Source: JANLTP01 sp031363055
Lineage (GTDB): Bacteria > Pseudomonadota > Gammaproteobacteria > Burkholderiales > Burkholderiaceae_E
DNA: 62,108 bases
Assembly: GCA_031363055.1 (NCBI GenBank)
Contig: JANLTP010000139.1
Location: forward strand, 1 to 62,108
Direction of reading: 5' to 3'
In this document: positions 42,162 to 51,659 of the stretch, piece by piece
Layout: each line of letters starts with the position of its first letter
Numbering within the stretch: the stretch's first letter is position 1
Program-made: the position numbers and the translations under genes
Notes under the pieces: generated by a model
Seen by the model: only the letters and a program-made list of their open reading frames with translations
What the model was told of the DNA's origin: nothing
Databases searched by the model: none

Positions 42162-43355
42162 TTACGATACCGGCATCGCACGTACCAGCCGAAGTTTGGT
42201 GATCTCCGACGGCGCGCCGAAACGCTTCGGCGGTCCCCAATAACCGGTACCACGACTCGTGTAGACCCAAAGGTCACGCAACTTGTGCAAGCCGGCGGTG
42301 AACGGCTGTTGCAGTCGAACCAGGAATGTCCAGGGCAGGAACTGGCCGCCATGGGTATGGCCGGACAATTGCAACTGGAAGCCGGCATCGGCCGCTGCAG
42401 CGGCACTGCGCGGTTGATGTGCAAGCAACAGACGCATACCGATATGGGCGGGCGCGCCTGCCACCGCCGCGTGCGGATCGCTGCGATGCGATGGATCGAA
42501 ATGATGCGCGCTGCTGTCGGCGACGCCGGCCACGACCAGCGCGGCCGAGTCGTGTTCGATGACCACATGCTGGTTCAATAACACCGTCATGTCGAGCCGG
42601 CGCAGCTCGCGAATCCAGGCATGGACACCCGAGTAGTACTCGTGATTGCCGGTCACAAAAAAGGTGCCATGGCGCGATGTCAGTTCAGCAAGTGGTGCGA
42701 CATGCACCGCCAGATCGGCAACGCTGCCGTCGACCAGGTCACCGGTGACCGCGACCATATCGGCGTCGAGTCGATTGACGGTGCGCACGATGGCATCAAC
42801 ATAGCCTCGCTTGATGGTAGTACCGACATGGATATCGCTGATCTGCGCGATCGTGAAGCCATGTAATGCGTCCGGCAAATTGGCAATCGGCACATCGACC
42901 AAGACGACGGCTGCTGTGCGTCGCGCATTGATGAAGCCGAGTACGGTTACCGTCAAAGCGAGGACAACGACTATCAAGGCTGACTCACCAGCCAGCGTCG
43001 GCCAATCGAACAGCTCGGGTGATAGGGCGCGCACGAGCACGGCGATGATCAACAACAAATCGCGCGCGACCGTAAGCACCAGCAAGGAAGAGAACAAGCC
43101 CATGAACAACAGTGCCGCCCAGCCCAGGCCGTCCGCGAGACGACGGGGTCGAAGATGAAGGGCTAGGATGCCAAGCGGAATGCAAACGGCTGAACAGGTC
43201 AACAGGACGCTCAAGGCTAACCAGGCAGTTTGCGCTGGGGGATATGCCGTCAGATAGGGGCTATTCAAGCCCCAGGTGAATAGCGACGGCACGAGCCGCG
43301 CGCCGACGTAGCCGTGCATCAGCGCTGAAAATCCGAACAGCAACAGCAGATTCAT
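42162..43355 (-). CDS. Membrane-anchored calcineurin-like metallophosphoesterase
   Basis: About five hydrophobic segments in the first 150 residues, then a metallophosphoesterase domain with all metal-ligand motifs: AQISDIHVG, VAVTGDLVDGS, FFVTGNHEYYSG and QLQLSGHTHGGQFLPW. This resembles YaeI-type proteins. Start at ATG 43355 (MNLLLLFGFSALMHGYVG); the frame to 43385 is less hydrophobic. 397 aa. The natural substrate of such membrane phosphoesterases is generally uncertain. Confidence 0.9.
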   Translation of the reverse strand: MNLLLLFGFSALMHGYVGARLVPSLFTWGLNSPYLTAYPPAQTAWLALSVLLTCSAVCIPLGILALHLRPRRLADGLGWAALLFMGLFSSLLVLTVARDLLLIIAVLVRALSPELFDWPTLAGESALIVVVLALTVTVLGFINARRTAAVVLVDVPIANLPDALHGFTIAQISDIHVGTTIKRGYVDAIVRTVNRLDADMVAVTGDLVDGSVADLAVHVAPLAELTSRHGTFFVTGNHEYYSGVHAWIRELRRLDMTVLLNQHVVIEHDSAALVVAGVADSSAHHFDPSHRSDPHAAVAGAPAHIGMRLLLAHQPRSAAAAADAGFQLQLSGHTHGGQFLPWTFLVRLQQPFTAGLHKLRDLWVYTSRGTGYWGPPKRFGAPSEITKLRLVRAMPVS

Positions 43356-43480
43356 AGGTCGCCATATGACGGCGGATGGCGGCATTGCAAGAGCCTTGAA
43401 GCCGAACCCCGAATCTGATCAATTTCCGACGGTAACGCGTGAAGCTTCGATAGCGGTGTTGGAAGAGGCGCGATCCGCAA

Positions 43481-44635
43481 TTACTTGCGCTGATAATCCG
43501 CCGGTGGCACAAACAAAGTATCGCTGACGGGTCGCACCGCCAATGTCTTGACTTCATTGCTATAGCTGACCAGCGGCGCACTGTTGCCGCTTGCGCCGCC
43601 CGCAGGCCTGCCGCCGCCGAGGATACCGCCCAACAAGCCCCCGAGACCCTGCGATCCACCACCCGCACGCGCCTGCGATTCGCTGCACACGGAACCCTCC
43701 GAATTCCAGGTCATGTTGGTGAGGATCGGATAACCTCGGACCTTGCGCAATTCTGCACCCCAAGCCGCCATGGTTTTTGCATCGCGCGGATCGATGTTTT
43801 TCATCATCGTACTCATTGCGCCCAGGACCTCACGGGGCACAAACTTGCCGATCGGATTTTCACCCGTGTTCAGCGCGCTGGCGTAGCGTCGCTGGTAGTT
43901 CTCGCCCATCTGCTGAACATCCTTGACCGCACCGGTCTCCGGTGTGGTCCACAGATCGAGCATGACCTTGTTGCCATTGCGCCGACCCTGCTTGTCTTCG
44001 ATCTCGACGGTCCAGCCGATCTGAAACCGCTCGGTCGCAAAGCCATTGACAGTTTTTCGCTCGCCACTGCTCAGTACCTTGAGCTCATTGGTCTTCACCG
44101 TGACCGGACACTCAGGCTCGGTAGGTTTGGCGGGCTGATCGGGCTTGCGCTCCTCAGTGGGCTTTTGCGCCGGTTGCGTTGGCTGCGCACATCCGGTAAT
44201 CGGGCACTCCGTATACCGCCGGTTGGCTGGCTCCAAGGTCCAGACAAGCTGTCGGTCGATTCGCACGATATCGGCGCTGCGCCGATCGCCCGCCACCGCA
44301 TTGAGCAAGCGGTTATCGAAGTTGATCAGTGAATCGCTGCGACGCATATCGGCTCGTGTACCGGTACGAGTTGTGCCGCGCACTACCGGCAAGATCGCAC
44401 CATCGATCGTGTAACTGTTTTCGACGACGGCGGTGGTTGCTGAAGGGCCGTCGGCACCGAGTTCCGGCAGGGCAGTCCCCGCAGCGCCGCCGCCGTCAGC
44501 GCTCTTTGGGCCCAGGCCGGGGATACCGGTAGCGCAGGCCGACAAAAGTAACGCAGCCGTGGCGGAGACGAATAATCCCCGAGGTGCTTTGGGTTCGATT
44601 TTACGGGTTCGACGATTGGCCACAGCTTTACTCAC
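43481..44635 (-). CDS. Uncharacterised lipoprotein
   Basis: 384 aa. A basic N-terminus and hydrophobic stretch (GLFVSATAALLLSACATG) end in lipobox LSAC. A Gly/Ala-rich tether follows, then a region with two Cys (TECPITGCAQ) beside a Pro/Gln/Lys-rich spacer (TQPAQKPTEERKPDQPAKPTEPE), then a beta-rich segment (ERFQIGWTVEIEDKQGRRNGNKVMLDLWTT) and a Gly-rich C-terminus (GGGSQGLGGLLGGILGGG). It may be a DUF4412-like surface protein, but I cannot name a family. Single gene, − strand. Confidence 0.65.
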   Translation of the reverse strand: MSKAVANRRTRKIEPKAPRGLFVSATAALLLSACATGIPGLGPKSADGGGAAGTALPELGADGPSATTAVVENSYTIDGAILPVVRGTTRTGTRADMRRSDSLINFDNRLLNAVAGDRRSADIVRIDRQLVWTLEPANRRYTECPITGCAQPTQPAQKPTEERKPDQPAKPTEPECPVTVKTNELKVLSSGERKTVNGFATERFQIGWTVEIEDKQGRRNGNKVMLDLWTTPETGAVKDVQQMGENYQRRYASALNTGENPIGKFVPREVLGAMSTMMKNIDPRDAKTMAAWGAELRKVRGYPILTNMTWNSEGSVCSESQARAGGGSQGLGGLLGGILGGGRPAGGASGNSAPLVSYSNEVKTLAVRPVSDTLFVPPADYQRK

Positions 44636-44671
44636 TTGAACAATAATCGAACGATATTAACCTGCGATTAT

Positions 44672-45895
44672 TCACCCACGCAGCCGCGTCTCGATTTTTA
44701 CTTCCGAATGCAAGGTGTTGTGCACCGGGCAACGATCAGCGATCGCCAGCAGCTTTTGTCGGGTAGCTTCGTCGAGCCCGGCTGGCAGACGGATTTCGCG
44801 CTCGAAGACGTCGATCTTCTGCGGCTTGGCCTCGGATGAGGCGCTGTCGGTCGCATGCATTTTCGAGTGACGAGTTGCGACCGTCACGTTGGCCAGCTCG
44901 ATTCCCTTGAGTCGCGCGTACATCTGCAGCGTCATCACTGTGCAACTGGCCAAGGCCGCCGACAGCATTTCATAGGGGCTCGGACCGACATCGCCACCGC
45001 CGACCGCGACCGGTTCATCGGCGATGAACTCGAAACCGTTGGCGTTGATGCGGGTTGCAAACTTGGCGTTTGCATCAAGACTCGCAACCACCGTATTGTC
45101 CTCGGTCAACATCGGCGACATCGGCGCTTGATATTCACCGAGATAACGACCGACCCAGGCAGAGATCAAATGGGCCGCGTATTCGGCGTCGCCGGGATTC
45201 ATCAATAAATGATCAGCGCCGTCCAGGCTGACAAAACTTTTCGGATGTTTGGCGGCCTGATAGATCGACTGCGCATTCGCGACCTCGACCGTGTCGTCGG
45301 TGGGTGAATGCATGACCAGCAACGCCTTTTTCAATCGCGGCAGGCATTGCAACATCGGTTGCGCACTGAAGTCATCAAGCATGGATTTACGAATCAGAAA
45401 CGGCCGCCCGGCCAGCATAACCTCGGCCTGCCCGTCGGCCTCGATGGCAGCGCGGTGCTCGGCGAACAGATGGGAAACATGATCGGGCTCGGCGGGCGCG
45501 GCAATGCTGACCACCGCCAGCGCGCTGTCAATACTCAAGGCCGCACGCAATACGGCAGCGCCGCCCAGCGAATGACCAATCAGAAGCTTCGGTGCATGGT
45601 AGTGAGCGGCCAGAAAGTCGGCCGCCGCCTTGATATCGCTGATATTGGTCGAGAAGCTGGTGTCACCGAATTGGCCATCACTTTGCCCGAGGCCGGCAAA
45701 ATCGAAGCGCAAGGCGGCTATACCGGCGGCGGCCAGTTGCTGGCAAATCACATTGGCGGCACGGATACTCTTGCTGCAGGTAAAGCAATGCGCGAACACT
45801 GCGTAGGCGCGCGGCTCGCCGCGCCCGGGCAAGCTCAGATTACCGGACAGTGTCAGGCCCAATGCGTTTTCAAATCGGATCGCGAGTCGTTTCAT
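44672..45895 (-). CDS. Bifunctional alpha/beta-hydrolase / OsmC-family protein
   Basis: 407 aa. The N-terminal 1-250 form an alpha/beta hydrolase: AHCFTCSKSIRAA, nucleophile elbow LIGHSLGGAAVL, SPTDDTVEV (Asp) and GADHLLM (His). The C-terminal 270-407 form an OsmC/Ohr-like domain with peroxidatic-type cysteines in ALASCTVMTLQMYARLK and IADRCPVHNTLHSEV. This fusion is known in proteobacteria and probably handles organic peroxides or esters. AAAGGAA lies upstream of ATG 45895. It is divergent from the MFS gene. Confidence 0.92.
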   Translation of the reverse strand: MKRLAIRFENALGLTLSGNLSLPGRGEPRAYAVFAHCFTCSKSIRAANVICQQLAAAGIAALRFDFAGLGQSDGQFGDTSFSTNISDIKAAADFLAAHYHAPKLLIGHSLGGAAVLRAALSIDSALAVVSIAAPAEPDHVSHLFAEHRAAIEADGQAEVMLAGRPFLIRKSMLDDFSAQPMLQCLPRLKKALLVMHSPTDDTVEVANAQSIYQAAKHPKSFVSLDGADHLLMNPGDAEYAAHLISAWVGRYLGEYQAPMSPMLTEDNTVVASLDANAKFATRINANGFEFIADEPVAVGGGDVGPSPYEMLSAALASCTVMTLQMYARLKGIELANVTVATRHSKMHATDSASSEAKPQKIDVFEREIRLPAGLDEATRQKLLAIADRCPVHNTLHSEVKIETRLRG

Positions 45896-45961
45896 TTTGC
45901 TTAAATTCCTTTGGTTAACATGGCCACACTGTCGGCAGCGTTGTCATGTAGTCTTCTAGAA

Positions 45962-47368
45962 ATGATGAAACACCATACCCCGTCGCCAGACACTCTGTCC
46001 AGTCAACCGGCGCGTTTACGATTTGCGCTGTTGATAGTCTGCATGGGCAGCCTGCTCGGTCCGCTCGATTCGTCGGTCAATGTTGCGTTTCCTGTCATTA
46101 CCACTCACTTTGGTCTGACGATCAGTGACATACAGTGGATCGTCGCTTCGTACATCATCATTCAAAGCGGCTTGACCCTGGCCTTCGGCCAGCTCGGCGA
46201 TCTGTACGGCTATCGGCGAGTATTTCAGCTCGGCATGGCCGGTTGTGCGGTGACCCATCTGCTCTGCAGCCTGGCACCGACCTATCCGCTGTTGATCGCC
46301 GCCAGAGTTGTACAGGGAATTACGGTCGGCTTGGCGATGGCCTGTGGCCCGGCGCTCGCCACCTTGCTGTTTCCGGCACACCTGCGGCGCTCGATTCTGG
46401 CACTTTACGTCATGTTGCTGGGCGCGGGCATTGCGCTCGGACCTTTGATCGGCGGCCTGCTGCTCGATCGCTTTGGTTGGCCCAGCGTATTCTGGTTTCG
46501 GGCGCCCTGGGCCTTGCTGGTCTTGCTGCTGAGCGTCTGGCTGCCCGAGCCACCACAAGTCCGACACGCCAAGCCGCGCTTTGATTATCTCGGCGCCCTG
46601 TTGCTGACCTTGACCCTGGCCAGTTTGATTATGCTCATCAACCTTGCGCGCCGACCGGACGCTGGTGCCGGTTTACTGTTGCTCCTCGCCTGCTGGTTAG
46701 GTGCTTGTGGGTTCGCCTTTGTTCGGCATGAATCGCGGTTCCCGCAGCCGATTCTGCATATCCGCTATCTGCGTGACGCCGACTTTCGACGTCTGCAATT
46801 ATCTTCGCTGGTACTGAGCCTCAGCGGATTTACGATTTTCCTGCTGTTGCCGTACGCGTTCGATACCTATCTGAAATTATCGGCCAGGCAGATCGGCGTC
46901 ATGCTCGCCCTATCACCAACCGGAGCGGTACTGGCCGGTATGGCGGGCTCCTGGATACCGGCGCATTGGCCCGCCCGACGTCTGATGATTCCAGGCCTCT
47001 TGTTGTGCGCCGTTGGCTTGGGCCTGGTCGCAGGACTGATCGCGTTCGGATCGATGTTGTTGATCGGGCTGGCGCTGGTACTGACCGGCCTGGGCATTGG
47101 GCTTTTTCAAATCGGCTACATGGATCAGACGACCGCTATTTTGCCGCCGCAAGAACGCGGCGTCGCCGGTGGCCTGTTAAACGTCACCCGCGTCGTCGGC
47201 GCCGTGATTGGTGCCGCGACCATTACCTGGATGCTCGAAGGCTGGCAACGATATCGACCGGGGATCGTCGCCTTTGAGCTGACCTTCGCCTGCGTTGCTG
47301 CCGGATTGGCCTTGTTCACCCTCTACTTCAGCCGGTTTCGAGCCGAACCGGTCAGATCCGCTCAATGA
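45962..47368 (+). CDS. DHA2-type MFS transporter
   Basis: 468 aa, about 14 hydrophobic segments. Signature: RFALLIVCMGSLLGPLDSSVNVAFPVITTHFGLTISDIQWIVASYIIIQSGLTLAFGQLGDLYGYRRVF, with motif A GQLGDLYGYRR. LGAGIALGPLIGGLLLDRFGWPSVFWFRAPWALL is motif C. It exports drugs or metabolites. Earlier start codons exist in frame (TTG 45911, ATG 45920); none has a clear ribosome-binding site. Its end overlaps the convergent thiolase by 17 bp. Confidence 0.88.
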   Translation: MMKHHTPSPDTLSSQPARLRFALLIVCMGSLLGPLDSSVNVAFPVITTHFGLTISDIQWIVASYIIIQSGLTLAFGQLGDLYGYRRVFQLGMAGCAVTHLLCSLAPTYPLLIAARVVQGITVGLAMACGPALATLLFPAHLRRSILALYVMLLGAGIALGPLIGGLLLDRFGWPSVFWFRAPWALLVLLLSVWLPEPPQVRHAKPRFDYLGALLLTLTLASLIMLINLARRPDAGAGLLLLLACWLGACGFAFVRHESRFPQPILHIRYLRDADFRRLQLSSLVLSLSGFTIFLLLPYAFDTYLKLSARQIGVMLALSPTGAVLAGMAGSWIPAHWPARRLMIPGLLLCAVGLGLVAGLIAFGSMLLIGLALVLTGLGIGLFQIGYMDQTTAILPPQERGVAGGLLNVTRVVGAVIGAATITWMLEGWQRYRPGIVAFELTFACVAAGLALFTLYFSRFRAEPVRSAQ

Positions 47369-48587
47369 TAATGGCCGGCGCCATGCCACCGCCTGCACAC
47401 ATGGTCACCAGGCCGCGCTTCAGATCGCGACGCTCGAGTTCATCGAGCAAGGTGCCGATCAAAATCGACCCGGTCGCACCAATCGGATGGCCGAGCGCAA
47501 TCGCACCGCCATTGACATTGACCTTGCTGCGATCGAGCTTCAGGTCGCGCATAAATTTCTCGGCCACGACCGCGAACGCTTCATTGATCTCGAACAGGTC
47601 GATGTCATCAATCGTCAGACCGGCCTTGGCGAGTACCCGACGGGTCGCCGGCACTGGTGCGTTAAGCATCAGGGTAGGCGAGTCACCCATATTGGCCATC
47701 GCCACCACCCGGGCACGCGGCTTTAGACCGTGTTTGCGGGCATAGTCGGGCGAGGCCAGCAATAGCGCGGCGGCGCCGTCAACGACGCCAGATGAGTTAC
47801 CGGCATGGTGTATGAACTCAATCTTGAGGTCCGGGTACTTCTCGAGAATCAGGCTGCGATAGGTGGTTCCCCGATCGTCGAGCGGAAAATCGGCCAGCGC
47901 GGTAAACGCGGGCTTCAACCCGGCCAGGCCTTCCGCCGTGGTTTGCGGGCGTGGAAATTCTTCTTTATCCAATGCAAAGCTGCCATCGGCACGATGTACA
48001 GCAATCAAGCTTTTCTTGAATCGATCTTCTGCGATCGCCGCCGCCGCCCGCTTCTGGCTCTCGAGCGCCAGCGCGTCAACGTCGGCACGTGATATTCCTT
48101 CGAGCGTGGCGATCGCGTCGGCACAAACGCCCTGATGCGACTGCGGGTGTTTGGCACGCAAGCGCAGGTTGCCGCTGTCCATCATCAGCGGGCCTTCATC
48201 ATTGCGGCGACCCGGCATCGACATCATTTCGGTACCACCGGCAATCACCAGGTCTTCCATGCCGGACATGATCGAGGCGGCCGCGAAATTGACTGAGGTA
48301 ATGCCCGAACCACAGAATCGGTCGAGGGTGACGCCGCTGGCGCGAACATCGTAACCGGCGTCGAGTGCCGCCATCCGGCCCAGGTCGCCGCCCTGCGCGC
48401 CACGTTGCGAGCTGGTCCCCCAGATAATGTCGCCGACATCGGCCGTGTCAAAGCCGTTGCGATCGACCAGCGCCTTCAGGACGGCAGCGCCCAGATGCTG
48501 CGGATGCATGTTGGACAGCGCACCTTTGCCGAATTTGCCAATGCCACGTGGCGTGCGGCAGGTGTCGATAATGAGAGCTTCGGGCAT
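47352..48587 (-). CDS. Acetyl-CoA C-acyltransferase (thiolase)
   Basis: 411 aa. The nucleophilic Cys92 is in VTLDRFCGSGITSVNFAAASI. GGTEMMSMPG, NVNGGAIALGHPIGATG (catalytic His) and the C-terminal LVTMCAGGGMAPAIIIERI with the second Cys are all intact. It either cleaves 3-ketoacyl-CoA or condenses acetyl-CoA. AGGAGA upstream supports ATG 48587. Divergent from an acyl-CoA dehydrogenase 146 bp away; the pair suggests a beta-oxidation role. Confidence 0.93.
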   Translation of the reverse strand: MPEALIIDTCRTPRGIGKFGKGALSNMHPQHLGAAVLKALVDRNGFDTADVGDIIWGTSSQRGAQGGDLGRMAALDAGYDVRASGVTLDRFCGSGITSVNFAAASIMSGMEDLVIAGGTEMMSMPGRRNDEGPLMMDSGNLRLRAKHPQSHQGVCADAIATLEGISRADVDALALESQKRAAAAIAEDRFKKSLIAVHRADGSFALDKEEFPRPQTTAEGLAGLKPAFTALADFPLDDRGTTYRSLILEKYPDLKIEFIHHAGNSSGVVDGAAALLLASPDYARKHGLKPRARVVAMANMGDSPTLMLNAPVPATRRVLAKAGLTIDDIDLFEINEAFAVVAEKFMRDLKLDRSKVNVNGGAIALGHPIGATGSILIGTLLDELERRDLKRGLVTMCAGGGMAPAIIIERI

Positions 48588-48733
48588 GGTGTCGTCTCCT
48601 GATCAGTGATTTCAATGGGTGTTTTGGTTGATGTTTTGATTATCGCTTGGTCCTGACCCCAACGGCAGGCTGCCGCCGAACCGGCTGGCGTCATAATGAA
48701 ACTCGACAATGATTTCAAGAGGGGAGCACTGAC

Positions 48734-50026
48734 ATGGCCTGGGACTTCGAAACCGACCCCGAGTTTCAATCGCAACTGGACTGGATGAACACATTTGTCC
48801 ACAACCGGGTCGAGCCACTCGACGAGGTACTGGGCAGCCCCTATGACATTAAAAGCCCGAACAATATCCGGCTGGTGCGCCCATTGCAGGCTGAAGTCCG
48901 CAAGCAAGGGCTTTGGGCCTGCCACTTGGGACCGGAGCTCGGCGGCCAGGGTTACGGGCAACTGAAGTTGGGCCTGATGAACGAAATACTCGGCCGCTCG
49001 GCCTTTGCCTCGACCGTATTCGGTTGCCAGGCTCCCGACACAGGCAATGGTGAAATCCTGGCGCACTACGGCACACCCGAACAGAAACGGCGCTGGCTCG
49101 AGCCGTTGCTGGCGAACGAAATCGTATCGTGTTTCTCTATGACCGAACCACAAGGCGGTGCTGACCCAATGGTGTTCACCAGCCGCGCCGTGCGCGAGGG
49201 CGATAACTGGGTCATCAACGGCGAGAAATGGTTTTCATCGAACGCGCGTTATGCCGATTTCTTTATCGTCATGGTCGTTACCGACCCGGAAGCGCCGCCC
49301 TACCAGCGCCATTCGATGCTGATCGTTCCAGCCGATACGCCCGGTGTCGAAATCATTCGCGACGTTGGCCTGCAGTCTGAAAAAATTGCCAGCCATGCGT
49401 ACATGCGATATCACAACGTACGAGTACCGGCCGATCATATGCTGGGCGGCGAGGGACGCGCTTTTGCGGTGGCACAAACCCGTTTAGGCGGCGGCAGGAT
49501 TCACCACGCCATGCGCACCATCGGCGAAGCCCGCATGATCTTCGACAAGGTCTGCGAGCGCGTGCTGTCGCGCGTCACCAAGGGCGAACGCCTCGCCGAG
49601 AAACAGATGGTTCAGGAAAAGATTGCCGACTCGTGGATCGAGCTCGAGCAGTTTCGCCTGCTGGTCTTGCGTACCGCCTGGCGCATCGATAAATACAAGG
49701 ACTACCGGATGGTGCGCAAGGACATTGCGGCCGTCAAATGTGTCATGCCCAAGGTGCTGCATGACATTGCCGGACGTGCCTTGCACTTGCACGGATCGCT
49801 CGGTGTTTCGAACGAAATGCCGTTCGTGAACAGCGTCATTAATTCGTACTATCTGGCGCTCGCCGACGGGCCCACCGTAGTGCATAAAATTAGGGTCGCC
49901 CGGCAGGTGCTCTGTGAATTCGAGGCGACTCTGGTGCTGTTCCCTGCCTACCATCTGCCGCGCGTTCGCGAACGCGCGCTGGCGCTGTATGGCGATCAAT
50001 TGGAGGACTTGCAGCAACTGCTTTGA
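48734..50026 (+). CDS. Acyl-CoA dehydrogenase
   Basis: 430 aa FAD enzyme. Typical segments are LGPELGGQGYGQLKLGLMNEILGRS, FSMTEPQGGADPMVFTSRAVREGDNWVINGEKWFSSNARYADFFIVMV, and the C-terminal RALHLHGSLGVSNEMPFV where the catalytic base region lies. It introduces an alpha,beta double bond in an acyl-CoA. The long N-terminus (WDFETDPEFQSQLDWMNTFVHNRVEPLDEVLGSP) is that of the ACAD10/11-like long-chain branch. AGGGGAG precedes the ATG. Confidence 0.92.
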   Translation: MAWDFETDPEFQSQLDWMNTFVHNRVEPLDEVLGSPYDIKSPNNIRLVRPLQAEVRKQGLWACHLGPELGGQGYGQLKLGLMNEILGRSAFASTVFGCQAPDTGNGEILAHYGTPEQKRRWLEPLLANEIVSCFSMTEPQGGADPMVFTSRAVREGDNWVINGEKWFSSNARYADFFIVMVVTDPEAPPYQRHSMLIVPADTPGVEIIRDVGLQSEKIASHAYMRYHNVRVPADHMLGGEGRAFAVAQTRLGGGRIHHAMRTIGEARMIFDKVCERVLSRVTKGERLAEKQMVQEKIADSWIELEQFRLLVLRTAWRIDKYKDYRMVRKDIAAVKCVMPKVLHDIAGRALHLHGSLGVSNEMPFVNSVINSYYLALADGPTVVHKIRVARQVLCEFEATLVLFPAYHLPRVRERALALYGDQLEDLQQLL

Positions 50027-50208
50027 ATCTGCTCTGTGCAACCCACGCTTTAAAGCAACCCAGACTCCCCCATTTTGGGGTGGTGCTTCATCAGCACGTT
50101 CGATAAGGTTTGAGTCCAAGTCGCGTTCCTTTACGTAATACGTAGAGCAACACCGACGGCAACGCCGACGGCAAGACCATCGAAGCAATCACCAATCGGG
50201 GGAAGCAG

Positions 50209-51603
50209 ATGTCATACAGCCATCAATCGGCGCTGGTCATTGGCGCCAGCATGGGTGGCCTGCTGGCCGCACGTGCACTCAGCAATCAGTTCGCCAACGT
50301 CACCATCATCGAGCGCGATGTGCTGCCGGACACAGAAGTTTCGCGCAAGGGCGTGCCACAGTCGGGGCATGCGCACGGCCTGCTGGCGGGTGGCTACCGG
50401 GTCATGGATGCGTATTTTCCGGACCTGTTCGACGAACTCGAATCACGCGGTGCGCCGCGCGGCGATGTGGTCGGTGATTTCCTTTGGTACCAGTATGGCC
50501 GCTGGAAGCTGCGACATCAGTCCGGGCTGACCGGCATGACCGTTAGCCGGCCCTGCCTGGAGGCGGCCATTCGCAAGCGCGTCAAGGCCTTGCCGAATGT
50601 GCGCTTTATTGAATCGGCCGAGGTGCACGGGCTGAGCCATGATACTTCCGCGCAACGCGTGACCGGTCTGGAAATACGGCACCATGAGGAAGGCAGGCCG
50701 AGTCGCGTCGAACGCTGCCTGGCCGAGCTCGTTATTGATTCCTCGGGTCGTGGATCGCACTCACCGAAGTGGCTTGAGGCACACGGCTACGGGCGGCCGC
50801 AAGAGACCATCGTCAAGGTGGACGTCGGTTATGCAACCCGCGTCTTCGAGCGCCGTCCCGGCGATTTCTTTTCGTCAATGGGCGGCGTGATCACCGCCAA
50901 CCCGCCTGAAAGTAGTCGATATGCCGCGATCCTGGCCGCTGAGGAGGACCGCTGGGTGGTCACCCTGGCGGGCTCCGTGGGCGATTATCCACCCACCGAC
51001 GAGGCGGGTTGGCTGGCCTTCGCCAAAAGCATTCCGGTTCCAGAAGTGTATGAGCTCTTCAGTCGCGCCCGCCCGCTCAGCGATATTGCCGCCTATCGGT
51101 TCCCGGCCAATCGACGCATGCACTATGAGCGCATGAAACGCTTCCCCGCCGGTTACCTGGTGCTGGGCGACGCCCTGTGCAGCTTTAACCCCATCTACGG
51201 CCAGGGCATGACCACGGCCGCCACCGAAGCGAAAGCGCTGGAGAGTTGTGTTCAGGATTCACTCGACGGCATCTCGAAACGCTTCTACTCGCAGGCCCGA
51301 AAAATCGTTGATATTCCGTGGTCGATCGCGACTGGTGAAGACTTCCGCTTTCCTCAGGTCGAAGGACAGCGGCCGCCGGGGTACCACCTGTTGAATCGCT
51401 ACCTGGACCGGGTACATGCACTGGCCTCCGCCGATCCAGTCGTCTGCAAGCGATTCTTCGAGGTGTTATCGCTGCTGGCGCCACCAACCGCGTTGCTGAC
51501 GCCGGCCATGGCTTGGCGGGTGATGACGAGCGCAAGCCAACGGTACGCACCACTCAGTTCGGCAATGCCGGGCGCGCAGTCACCAACACGGCATAATGGA
51601 TAG
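50209..51603 (+). CDS. FAD-dependent monooxygenase-like oxidoreductase
   Basis: 464 aa. The N-terminal FAD-binding fold is SALVIGASMGGLLAARALSNQFANVTIIERDVLP, and VLGDALCSFNPIYGQGMTTAATEAKALESC is the second FAD-contact motif of class A flavin monooxygenases. The segment GVPQSGHAHGLLAGGYRVMDAYFPDLFDEL is typical of a subgroup of uncharacterised epoxidase-like or hydroxylase-like proteins. GGGGGAAG precedes the ATG. The electron donor and the substrate are unknown. Confidence 0.87.
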   Translation: MSYSHQSALVIGASMGGLLAARALSNQFANVTIIERDVLPDTEVSRKGVPQSGHAHGLLAGGYRVMDAYFPDLFDELESRGAPRGDVVGDFLWYQYGRWKLRHQSGLTGMTVSRPCLEAAIRKRVKALPNVRFIESAEVHGLSHDTSAQRVTGLEIRHHEEGRPSRVERCLAELVIDSSGRGSHSPKWLEAHGYGRPQETIVKVDVGYATRVFERRPGDFFSSMGGVITANPPESSRYAAILAAEEDRWVVTLAGSVGDYPPTDEAGWLAFAKSIPVPEVYELFSRARPLSDIAAYRFPANRRMHYERMKRFPAGYLVLGDALCSFNPIYGQGMTTAATEAKALESCVQDSLDGISKRFYSQARKIVDIPWSIATGEDFRFPQVEGQRPPGYHLLNRYLDRVHALASADPVVCKRFFEVLSLLAPPTALLTPAMAWRVMTSASQRYAPLSSAMPGAQSPTRHNG

Positions 51604-51659
51604 CAGGCTGTCAGGTTTTCCATAATAAAGTTTGATTCAGAACTAATTGCCGGAGGGAC

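Noticed and set aside
42066..42581. 171-aa + strand frame over the metallophosphoesterase end
   Set aside because: Arg-rich shadow; the opposite strand holds the metal-binding GHTHGGQ motif.
50068..50080. CCCCATTTTGGGG palindrome after the acyl-CoA dehydrogenase, as a terminator
   Set aside because: Stem of only five pairs and no T run after it.
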